Of a stretch of DNA of 64,000 nucleotides, positions 20,926-29,813 are shown in pieces. The translations under genes were made by a program, and so were the position numbers. The notes under the pieces were generated by a model, which ran no database searches, was not told where the DNA came from, and saw nothing but the letters and a program-made list of their open reading frames with translations. The DNA comes from Rhizophagus irregularis (lineage: Eukaryota; Glomeromycota; Glomeromycetes; Glomerales; Glomeraceae), in contig NC_089460.1 in the NCBI RefSeq assembly GCF_026210795.1, positions 2,318,501 to 2,382,500 of the forward strand. Reading direction: 5' to 3'. The stretch's first letter is position 1; each line of letters begins with the position of its first letter.

Positions 20926-23900
20926 TTACCAGAAAGAAATCCTAAGAGGTTGAACTGTTAAGTGGCGCAGAAAATCCAAGTGCGAGATCCATGATCCACC
21001 CTGAATTATAGAAGAGGATATCCAAGAAATCCAGGAATCCTGAGAAACTGTCGCCAAAGAAGAGTTGTGAATATGTGAGGAAATAGCAGTAGAAGGAGGA
21101 TTTGAAGATGGGCCACGTAATTTGGAAGTAGCCGAGATACCCTGTGACTCTTCCCAAGCATGGAAAAGAACATTCCGACATAACCAAATTTCACCATATA
21201 ATTCGATCTGAAAGTCGTTAAGAAGAGGAGAAATAGTCTTATAAATAACCGGGAAATATTGTTTCAGAAACTTCGTCAAATGTGCAGGTAACAATTCTCT
21301 AGTAAGCCAAAGGCAGGATAAAGAAGGAGTTTCATAGTTCCAACAATCAAGAGCAGAGAATCCAGTTTGGAAATTAGAGTCCAAAGGTTTCAAGGTCAAA
21401 AATGAGGATAGACACGAATCTCTGAATTTAACAACTTCAGAACGATGTGTTGAACATGAGTTAAATTCTGGAAGAATATAAGGACAAGTCCAAAGATGGT
21501 TCAAATCTTCAGGAGCGGAATTGCATTGTGGACAAAGCCAATCCAGAGAGTATAAGTAAGGTTTGCGTTGTTGAAGAGTAGTTAAGGTAGGCAGCATATC
21601 CAAAAGAAGTTTGATACGGAAGATCCAAAATTCAGAACGACCATTCTTATGCGAAGCAAAACCTTTAATTTGCGAAAGGCAAAAGTATATACCAGCCCAA
21701 TCAAAAAGTGAAGGAGAGCCAAGAGCAGTGAATCGTGCCATTGAACAAAAAGATAAAAGTGCGCGAGCATCTGCTATAGACCGGAGGAAGTGCTGAACAT
21801 TCATGTCAATAGGCAAAGAATTAAAAGTCAATAAGCATGGGACATGACAGAAAGCCAAAAGTGAGACGGTAGGTTGCGAAGACAAATGAGAAGCTTTTGC
21901 CAAAGAGTCCACTTGTGCATTGTAGATATCGTCACCATGAGCAGGGACTTTAATCAAATCGACAATGAGATTACGATCATTGATAAGTTGTCGAATAGAA
22001 AGCCAAAGGAGGTGATTGTGTTCACGAAGCAACTTCGGTGAGAAGGGAACATCAACATAGCGTTTCCATAATGAAATTAACTGACTACAATCGGTATAAA
22101 CAGAGATTGAAGAGCCATGAGAAAGAGCGTTTAGTCCTAATACAACAGCATAGATCTCAGAACGTAAGGCTGAAGGGAAACATGAAGGAATTTGTAAAGA
22201 TGAAGATTCAAGGATAAATCCATCATCATCGAGAGCAAGCCAGGCAGAAGCCATGGAAGAAGGTGAAGAGTCCGTAGCAATATGAAAAGAACCATCGGTA
22301 TACAAAGATTGCACAGAAGATGGCAAAACTTTATCATCAGTCTTATCCATAAAGGGAGAAGAGAGGACGGAAGAAGTAGGTAAAGTCGGGTTTGTCAAAT
22401 GAACAAGCGCCAGAGAAGTAGCATAACTCCATGAAGTAGATAAAGTTATGGGAAGGTAAGCCGCAAATACTTTGGCATTCCTGGTAGGATAACCTACGGT
22501 ATCTGATAAGATCACATTAAAAAAGCATTTCTCACTATTACAGCGTTGTTTGATTGCAGATTTCTTGGATAGAGCGGGGATATTAAAGGAACAACCAGGA
22601 CAAGGATTATAAGATCGTTCATCAGCAGAAAGAGATACAGGGAGCCAATGAGACATGATAGCAGAGTTTTGTTTTTTGTAGGTGATACAAACACGGCCTA
22701 CGGATAAAGTTTGGGTGGCAGAATCGACATTAATAGCCCATTGAGGGTAAAAATGATAATCTTTAACAGTATGATCTAATAAACAAGGTGAAGCTAAAGT
22801 AAAAGAAGAATTAATAAAATACGAAGGCAAAAATAAAGAAGAAGAAGAAGAAGAAAGAAAATTATTTTTAATAAAATTAAACCAAGCAGGGATCCGTCCT
22901 TTACGACCTACAATACCAAGGTAACGAAGGTCAGACCAATTCATAAGATAACGTCCACAAGGAGAAGCCAACTGGGCAAGTACAAAAATATTCAAATGTT
23001 TCCAAAGTTTCCAACTTGTTTGAAAAGTTGATTGTGGTAAAACAGTTCGAAGCGGCAATGCTGATTGTAAATCCCGCCTCGGAGGTCGAAAGGGAAGAAA
23101 CCACGTGATACCCAAATGCGAAGAGAATAATAGTGAATTAAACAAAGTATGCGTCCGGAGAGAGACGACATGTGACCATGGTTCCAAGTTGATGGTAGTT
23201 GGGCAACTTTCAGCACCCAAATATCCTTGAAGATAGGAGATTGCATAAAAAGCAAAAGCTTTAAAGTCAGGATGTGTGAATATTTTTTGCCAAGATGCTA
23301 CATGCGAAGAGAGGAACCGATAAAAGGCATTCTGAATCAAAAAAGGAAGTTTAAGAAACAACAAGGCCAACGGAGTAGTTGCAGCAAGTCCAGCTTTTCT
23401 TCTAAGTACTGAAAACATAGGCTTAACTATTGATTGAATAGTACTATCAGAGAAAAGGGTAGTTTGAAGACGAAATTCCAGTCGCGGAAGAAGGACAGCA
23501 TTATAGAGATAGGCCACATGTTGTGCTAATAATTTCTTTGGACCCAAAAGAGCAGCCATATCTTTAACCATGGAGCGCGCTTGTTTAAGAACAAAAGCAG
23601 AGGAGGCGGATAAGGAAAACCAAACACCTAAAAAGCGAAAAGAGGTATTAAGAGATAAAGAAGAGAGGGAAAGAAAGGTATTGGAAATTAAACATGAAGG
23701 TGAAAGTTCGAAGGTAATCTTCGAAGAAGGGGAGGAGGATGAAAGAAGGACATATTTTGCCGAATTAGCTTGAACATTATTTAAAGTATAAAATTCGGCA
23801 GTCATAGAAAGACGATCTTCTATTCCACGTTTTGAAGAAGCAATTAGTGTAGAATCATCCATAAACGTTAAATGTGAAATTGGTAAGGAATGTTGTTCAA

Positions 23901-25476
23901 ATTCAAGTGGAGAATAATTTAAAAGAGCTGAAGATTTTAAATTAAAAGGATCTCGTGCTTCACGATTCAAAACAGTAAGTAAAGGATCCAAATAAATAAC
24001 CCAAAGAAGAGGGAAAATGATTTCGCCTTGATCGATACCAACACGTATTCTATAAGCAGCTGTATCACTGTGACAAGTAATTATCTTATTATTTCGTCGT
24101 GTAAAAAGATTCAAAATAAAACGCACTAAAAGTGCAGGGATATGTAATCTATCTAAAGCTAATTTAAGCATATTTAGGTCCATAGAATCAAAAGCTTTAG
24201 AGATATCTTGAGAAATGATCCATAATTCCTGATCATCAGTAGAATCATGCTTTTGTTGATGAATAATCGCATCAAGCATCTTAATAGGGACATCCGTAGA
24301 ACCACCAGGTAAACCAGCAAAATTACCATCTTGGAGAATTTTGTTATCAGCAAGGATATTGGAGAGACGATTCGTGACGACCTTAACTACACATTTACGA
24401 ACTGTTTCCAGGAGAGTAATGGGTCGAGTGTTCTTAAGTTGAGCATCAAAATCGTGAGGTTTAGGAATAGGATAAACTACAGCTTCATGCCAGTCAGCAG
24501 GGATATCACCACGAGAAAGGCAGGTATTCGCAAGTAAAAGAGAGAAATCCAAGGCTTCACCGGATAAATGCTTTATCATTTCATAAGAAATTTTTGAAGG
24601 GCCGGAAGCTTTGTTATTTGGCATAGAAGAAATCACATCAGACCATTCTTGTAGAGAAATAGGTGCCAAAACAGGGTCATATAATGAGGCAGACACATCA
24701 GAAAGAGGGGTGTAAGCTTGTTGCCAACGAACAGGAAATGAAGCGATAGAAGAGTAGTGGACCAACGGAGGAGAAATAATTGATTGGAAATGAGTAATAG
24801 CAGCTTGCTTAATATCCGAAGGATCCGTTAATAAAGTAGGAGTAGAGTCCAGGATGACCAAGACGCGGTCAAGAACGATCGAACGCTTATCAACTGATAA
24901 GGCAGAATCTATAAAGGTGCCGAGCGAGTTCGAAAAGTGTTCATCACGTAATGCGGTGTAGTATTCCACAGAGTCCGTAAGATGCTGGGCGAATTTAGTA
25001 GATAGAAAAGCTGAAACTAAATTCTTTTGCGATCGTAAAAATGATTTAAATCCAGAAACGGGAGTTATAGAATAAGCAGGAACTGAATAATCAGGAAGTA
25101 AGGATGCAAGATTCTTTAGATGAGTAGGTAAAGTAGCAGTCATTTGCGACAGTTGAGTAGGCCGATTAGGACGATGAGTCGTAAGACGATATAAAAATCG
25201 ATCTAAAAACTTGTTAATGGCAATAAGTTTGGTTAATTCAGGAGAGTACGAATGTCGGTGTGTATTGGAGACTTTTTGAAAGGGTAAAGTTTCAATTGCA
25301 GCACTGAGTATGGCAGCTTTCAATGCATGCCACATACGATCAAAAGAAAGAGAAGAGAAATCAAAATTAGGGTGATATTGCTTGTCTAAATATACTCCAA
25401 GAGAATCATCTACTTCAGTGGTAAAATTATTCCATTGTTCAACTGAAGTGGAAGTATAAGAGAAAATAGTACGCAT
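20926..25476 (-). CDS. ORF2, reverse transcriptase-RNase H part (1516 codons, open)
   Basis: Non-LTR retrotransposon polymerase that would copy its RNA at a nicked target. RT motifs in order: NKASGPSKISYEMI, PIPKPHD, NTRPITLLET, GLPGGSTDVP, ISQDISKAFDSM (catalytic D), GIDQGEIIFPLLW, and FMDD at about residues 538-541 in place of the usual F/YADD. RNase H (about 1055-1200) has the full D-E-D-D set: YTDGSF, LRSEIYAV, YTDCSQL, AHGDDIYNAQVDSLAK. A zinc knuckle CPQCNSAPEDLNHLWTCP lies near residue 1313. No stop over 4.5 kb suggests recent activity. The first ATG is at 25476, but the frame is open upstream to about 25500, so translation is more likely by passage from the endonuclease frame through an A8 run than by an independent start. 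Confidence 0.93.
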   Translation of the reverse strand: MRTIFSYTSTSVEQWNNFTTEVDDSLGVYLDKQYHPNFDFSSLSFDRMWHALKAAILSAAIETLPFQKVSNTHRHSYSPELTKLIAINKFLDRFLYRLTTHRPNRPTQLSQMTATLPTHLKNLASLLPDYSVPAYSITPVSGFKSFLRSQKNLVSAFLSTKFAQHLTDSVEYYTALRDEHFSNSLGTFIDSALSVDKRSIVLDRVLVILDSTPTLLTDPSDIKQAAITHFQSIISPPLVHYSSIASFPVRWQQAYTPLSDVSASLYDPVLAPISLQEWSDVISSMPNNKASGPSKISYEMIKHLSGEALDFSLLLANTCLSRGDIPADWHEAVVYPIPKPHDFDAQLKNTRPITLLETVRKCVVKVVTNRLSNILADNKILQDGNFAGLPGGSTDVPIKMLDAIIHQQKHDSTDDQELWIISQDISKAFDSMDLNMLKLALDRLHIPALLVRFILNLFTRRNNKIITCHSDTAAYRIRVGIDQGEIIFPLLWVIYLDPLLTVLNREARDPFNLKSSALLNYSPLEFEQHSLPISHLTFMDDSTLIASSKRGIEDRLSMTAEFYTLNNVQANSAKYVLLSSSSPSSKITFELSPSCLISNTFLSLSSLSLNTSFRFLGVWFSLSASSAFVLKQARSMVKDMAALLGPKKLLAQHVAYLYNAVLLPRLEFRLQTTLFSDSTIQSIVKPMFSVLRRKAGLAATTPLALLFLKLPFLIQNAFYRFLSSHVASWQKIFTHPDFKAFAFYAISYLQGYLGAESCPTTINLEPWSHVVSLRTHTLFNSLLFSSHLGITWFLPFRPPRRDLQSALPLRTVLPQSTFQTSWKLWKHLNIFVLAQLASPCGRYLMNWSDLRYLGIVGRKGRIPAWFNFIKNNFLSSSSSSLFLPSYFINSSFTLASPCLLDHTVKDYHFYPQWAINVDSATQTLSVGRVCITYKKQNSAIMSHWLPVSLSADERSYNPCPGCSFNIPALSKKSAIKQRCNSEKCFFNVILSDTVGYPTRNAKVFAAYLPITLSTSWSYATSLALVHLTNPTLPTSSVLSSPFMDKTDDKVLPSSVQSLYTDGSFHIATDSSPSSMASAWLALDDDGFILESSSLQIPSCFPSALRSEIYAVVLGLNALSHGSSISVYTDCSQLISLWKRYVDVPFSPKLLREHNHLLWLSIRQLINDRNLIVDLIKVPAHGDDIYNAQVDSLAKASHLSSQPTVSLLAFCHVPCLLTFNSLPIDMNVQHFLRSIADARALLSFCSMARFTALGSPSLFDWAGIYFCLSQIKGFASHKNGRSEFWIFRIKLLLDMLPTLTTLQQRKPYLYSLDWLCPQCNSAPEDLNHLWTCPYILPEFNSCSTHRSEVVKFRDSCLSSFLTLKPLDSNFQTGFSALDCWNYETPSLSCLWLTRELLPAHLTKFLKQYFPVIYKTISPLLNDFQIELYGEIWLCRNVLFHAWEESQGISATSKLRGPSSNPPSTAISSHIHNSSLATVSQDSWISWISSSIIQGGSWISHLDFLRHLTVQPLRISFW

Positions 25477-26306
25477 TTCTTTTTTTTGTTTAGACGAGAT
25501 TTAGCTAAAATAGCCAGGCAAGAACTGAAGTCAAAAACAGTTGTAAGCACTTTGTGATCTGTAAAAGGACGATCAAGGAGATTGGGGCAAGTAACCACTT
25601 GTGAAAAGAGACCAGTAGCGGGAAAACCAGGTGAAGACCAGATATAATCCAGTCTAGAAGATCCATTATCATGAAAAAAGGTAGGATCAGGACCATCAAT
25701 AGAAGAATAAGCTTGATGATCGGTAAAAAATCGAGAAGAAAGTAAACGAAGGAGTTTAAAATGATTGGGGGGATAAGTAGAATGAGCAACTTCATCAATA
25801 TTGAAGTCACCAAGTATTATTACAAAATAATTATTAGTACGTGCATGATCAAGCCAAGAAAGAAGTTTGGCAATAAGATCATTGCAAATAGATTGATGAA
25901 TAGAACCAGAAGGGGGATAATATATAGAAATAATAGAGATTTTAATTTGATGAAAAAATAAATCTAATTTAAGAAGTCGACCTTTCCAAGGATCGATTGT
26001 TTGAACATGTTTATGGAGGGGGTTACGTAATAAAATGCCAACACCATCATGAGGACGAGAGGAGGATGAACAGGCCCAATAGGACCGAAAATGATGTTGG
26101 GAGTGTTCATTCTTAAAAATAAATTTAGCATTTGAAGGGGAAAGGTGAGTATCATTAACAGATAGAGCACCAAAAGAAGAATGAAGAAAAAAATTTAGCA
26201 AATGTTGTTGTCGAACAGGGGAACATAATCCATTAACATTAATTTGACCAAATTTAATAAGGGGAGAAGGGTGGGGAGAAAAATTATGTTTATTGTTGTC
26301 CATCAT
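25410..26306 (-). CDS. ORF2, N-terminal EEP (APE-type) endonuclease part
   Basis: Endonuclease that nicks target DNA for LINE insertion. Starts MMDNNKHNFSPHPSPLIKFG, 50 bases after the ORF1 stop at 26357 (an in-frame ATG also exists at 26330). EEP motifs: FGQINVNGL (Asn), ALSVNDTHL (aligned with the usual NET; Glu replaced by Asp), ILGDFNIDE, SSRLDYIWSS and FTDHKVLT (catalytic D-H). The frame ends at 25410 after SRLNKKKK, 66 bases past the start of the RT frame, which lies in the -1 register. The junction contains A AAA AAG within CAAAAAAAAG (25479-25488 region). Either the copy has lost or gained an A, or the element uses -1 frameshifting. Confidence 0.9.
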   Translation of the reverse strand: MMDNNKHNFSPHPSPLIKFGQINVNGLCSPVRQQHLLNFFLHSSFGALSVNDTHLSPSNAKFIFKNEHSQHHFRSYWACSSSSRPHDGVGILLRNPLHKHVQTIDPWKGRLLKLDLFFHQIKISIISIYYPPSGSIHQSICNDLIAKLLSWLDHARTNNYFVIILGDFNIDEVAHSTYPPNHFKLLRLLSSRFFTDHQAYSSIDGPDPTFFHDNGSSRLDYIWSSPGFPATGLFSQVVTCPNLLDRPFTDHKVLTTVFDFSSCLAILAKSRLNKKKKCVLFSLILPLQLNNGIILPLK

Positions 26307-26356
26307 TATTACACACTGATAAAACGGCAATAAAGAAGGGGAAAAAAAGAGAACAA

Positions 26357-28371
26357 TTATTGATTAGCTTGGCCATGTTGGCGAGCTAAGATGAGGTTGT
26401 TTTGTTGGATTCCTTCTTTAATCGAGCCAGCCAAAGAGGCAACAGTATCAGAAAGAGAGGAGAGACGCTGTTCCATATCAATAGGAGAGGAAGGAGCGAC
26501 ATTGGAAGGTGGAATAGGAGCAAATTGAGGAATTGGGGTAAATCCACTTGTTGATTGTAAAGGAGGAGAATTAATATCAACAAGAATATTGTTATTAGTA
26601 TGGTTCACTGAATCATCCCATCCTTGCATAGAGGAAGGGATGTAGGAAGGTGGTTTTGTGACAAAAGGTCCTGGAACAGGAGCATGAGCAGCCATAGCAG
26701 ATTCCAATTTGGTGATGCGGCTGTTCATGGTAGCAAATTGTGTGGTAAGGAGGGCTGATTCTTCAACTACTTTTTCAAGAGCAGCACCAATAGATTTCCA
26801 ATCAGTAAGCACAGTAGGAGGAGCGGGGTATGTAACATCCATGTCATCAGCATAGTGATCAAGTTCATTTGCATCAGGAATACGACGATGTTGATTATTG
26901 TTACTCTTATTATTAAGATTATCGCGATTCCATGGTCGGCGTTGAGAGCGAGAATGAGATTGTTGTCGATTATTAGGTCTGGAATTAGAATGATGGCGAG
27001 AAGCACTAGTATGGCGTCGTCCATCATTGTTATTATCAGGGTGGGCAAAACGATTATATCGTTTAGCGGGATGGGAAGGAGGTAAGTGTTTATTATATAA
27101 AGCACGTAATTTATCATTAGATTGCCAAGGGCGAGAGGGGCGATTAGGTCTAGATGAAGAACCACATCAATCAAGGTTACAATTAGGGTGACCACATCGA
27201 TGACAGAGAGAAGTGACTTCATCCGGAGAATGCCAGGTAAGGCCAACATTCTTGAGGGCGCATGAGATAGACTTTGCATTTTCCATAGCCGTTTCAGAGG
27301 CAAAATGGCAATAGGCATAAGGCTTGGGATTATAAGAATTCATAGAGAAGGGAACATTAATAGATTTAGCGGAAATTTCATCGGCAATTTTGGCAAGATC
27401 GACCGCAATAGTACCACGCGGAAGACCGGCAAGTAAAGCAACATAAGCGCGTCTTTCAGCGCGTTGGTCAGGTGAGAAAGTAGCGGAGCAGACGCGTAAG
27501 CAATGTCCTCCACAAAGAACGCCCCAAGTAGAGCCGAGATTCTGTAATGCACCAGTAGATTCAAAGGTAATGTATGCAGTACGATAAAGTTTAGATAAAC
27601 GGGTGTGGCAGCGAGTAATATTGCCATAACGAGAGAAGGTACCACGCAAAAGCGCGTCAGTAATGAAAAGGGGAATATCAGTGACCACCAGGGTACGTGC
27701 GTGTTCGTCTGCCTTAATAGCCTTGGGGTCATATGCATGGAAATGTAAGCCGAACAAAGAATCCATAGGGGAAGCTGTGGCTTTGACAAGATCTTCCTTT
27801 TTCCGGAAGTGTATGATGATCCTCTTCAAATCGTTGGATCCACTACATGTGGCACGACTACCATAAGAGGAGAACAAGGAAAGTTGTCGATCAACCGCGT
27901 CGCACGTGTCACGGTTCGAAGCGAAGTGAGTCCAAAAGCCTTCAATGTCATTAGGAGCGGCTGAGGCGTAATAAAGTGTAGGTTGAGATTGTACTGCAGC
28001 TTGGGACACGTCCGGGGAGGCAGCACGTTCTGGGAAGGAAACTGTGGGAGTAATTTCTGGGCTTTTGCCTTTATCGTTATTATTAGCAGGGGCGTGTTGA
28101 GAAGCGTCGAAGAGTTATCGGGTTGAGAAGGTATCTCAAGGAAGTGCTTCAACAGGGCCAGAAGGCGTGAGAGGTTTATCAACATCGGATGCGAGTCGTC
28201 GGCACGGCTCTGGTACGTTTATTAGTAGGCGGTCAAAGGTGGAGTGTTCGAAGTGTCAGATATAGCGGGACCTTGACCAGAAACGTTGCCTGCTGGAGAG
28301 CTAGAGGCAGGACGTTTAGAAGTAGTATCTTTGTTAGACTTGTTATTTTGTTTCTTGTTATCTTTAGCCAT
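26357..28371 (-). pseudogene. LINE ORF1: RRM and zinc-knuckle RNA-binding protein, damaged
   Basis: ORF1 protein that would package the element RNA. The start MAKDNKKQNNKSNKDT at 28371 is identical to the plus-strand copy at 63568. Compared with that copy it has indels near 28225 and between 28060 and 28190 that break the frame. From 28009 it is open: MSQAAVQSQPTLYYA, then two RRM-like regions (RIIIHFRKKED, TLVVTDIPLFI and RTAYITFES; AYVALLAGLP and YAYCHFASE). A cysteine knuckle LCHRCGHPNCNLD follows, cut by TGA at 27167-27169 where the fourth ligand region begins. The frame continues beyond the stop with an Arg/Asn/His-rich stretch, then MDVTYPAPP and a coiled tail to 26357 (ARQHGQANQ). Confidence 0.85.
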
Positions 28372-28656
28372 GTTGTAGAGTGTCGTAGTTATCTAAAATA
28401 AAGAAAATATAAAGAAAAAGTAATAAAAAACTTCGAAAAAAATTTTTTATTTTTTCCGTAAATATTGTCAAGTGAGCAGAATGGGAGAGAGTTTTTTTTA
28501 GTTTTATCCTTTTCCGATCACTGGCTGACGAGTTATTTAACAAAATGTTAAACATCGGCATTATAATATTTCTTGATTTACGTTTACTGCGCCATATAAC
28601 ATTTTGCTAGATTTCTCAGTACCTAGTGATTATAAAAAGACGATTTATAGCTCGTT

Positions 28657-29035
28657 AGAATCGCCTCATCGAGACGAATCGAATGGTGGTAAGCTCATCT
28701 CTCTGTGATCAATATTGACGGAGCTATTACTTAAAAACCATTTAATATTTTTTAATTTCGGAAATTGATCTAGTGATTGGATTTCGATGTATCTTATACC
28801 ATTAGATTCGTCTCATCACGACGAATCGAATGGTAGTAAGATCGTCTTTCTAGGATCAATATTGGCAGAGTTATTACACAAAAACCATTAATATTTTTTT
28901 AATTTCGGAAATTAATCTAGTGATTGGATTTCGACGTATTTTATACCATTAGAACCGTCTCATCAAGACGAATCGAATGGCGGTAAGATCATCTCTCTAC
29001 GATTAATATTGGCGAAGTTACGATACAATAAAGTT
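28657..29035 (-). promoter_or_regulatory. Three 147-bp tandem monomers in the LINE 5' region
   Basis: Each monomer carries the hairpin GATTCGTCTCATC.CGACGAATC next to GAATGG (28681, 28828, 28975; spacing 147 bp), followed by AATATTGRC, AAAACCATTTAATATTTTTT and GATCTAGTGATTGGATTTCG. The inverted copy at the right edge has the same three (62975, 63122, 63270). Tandem monomers upstream of ORF1 act as promoters in some LINEs such as mouse L1; that role here is inference. Confidence 0.75.
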
Positions 29036-29182
29036 TTAAGTATAATTCTGGCTAAAATTATGTTAATTTTTGGCTGGAATTATGATATACAAATATAAGA
29101 AATTTTTTATATAGTCACATCTCTTCATAATTACCAAATATGGACTGTCCCAAATGTGTGACTATAAAGAGAGTTGACTGTA

Positions 29183-29813
29183 CCTGAAACGAATACTTTT
29201 TTTTCTAAATAAAAAAAAATTTTATTTCTTTTTTTTTTAAGAGAAACTTCGATCATGTAATATTTCATAATATTAACCAATATAAATACAACACCGTACA
29301 ATATCTAAAATAAAAATCGATTAATATTGTACGCAAATAAGCAAATAAACTAAACCATACAAATCTATTAAACATATCGTTTAATATTGCATATGATGCC
29401 CTGATATGTTATTACCCGATACTTCATTTGACTGGTGAAACTAATAAAAAATTTCAAAAAATAACGTTGCGAAACAAACACAGTTTTGCAACGTTTTTTT
29501 AAAAAAACATCAACGATCTATTTTTTTTTATTAAATTGGTTATGAAAAAGCATTTTCGTAAGACTTTGATTGAATTGGATCAGGTTTAACAATTTTATTT
29601 GTGAAAATTAAAAGCTATCAACACACATTTTCCATACATTTTCAACATTGTGTTATAAAGAAAGAAGTGAGGTTATCGTAAGAAATTATATCAATCATCT
29701 TCTTTTGATGTAAATTATTCATCCAAAGTTTTCCTGAGTATCCAATTCTTCTTCATCCAAATAACTAACTTCAAATAACAAAATTCAAATATGAAAAACT
29801 AATAAACTTAACT
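29183..29813. other. Non-coding, between LINE and hAT gene
   Basis: No gene. 29470-29500 has the hairpin AACGTTGCGAAAC...GTTTTGCAACGTT, which may be the subterminal part of the hAT element. 29600-29813 is the 3' flank of the hAT gene. No TIR found. Confidence 0.4.

Larger units (their letters stand above)
20379..29180 (-). mobile_element. LINE-like retroelement enclosed by Tigger-like TIRs (8.8 kb)
   Basis: Order on the minus strand: TIR (29180), three 147-bp monomers, leader, ORF1, 26-bp gap, endonuclease, RT-RNase H, 3' UTR, TIR (20379). The ends read CAGTCAACTTTTTCTATAGT and, inverted, CAGTCAACTCTCTTTATAGT, both continuing to CAC, with TA directly outside each. A second copy in plus orientation starts at the same base after TA (62775) and stays colinear to the window edge, while sequences outside the ends are unrelated. 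That marks CAGTCAAC as a true terminus. The 3' flank also contains one monomer-like unit (20610-20660). A LINE normally lacks TIRs; see findings. Confidence 0.8.

Noticed and set aside
26767-27318. 183-codon hydrophobic frame on the minus strand
   Set aside because: Out-of-frame reading of the Arg/Asn/His-rich part of LINE ORF1.
29602-29609. TTGTGAAA as target duplication partner of the hAT end at 42315
   Set aside because: An 8-mer of this composition is expected by chance, and no TAGGGC terminus follows it.
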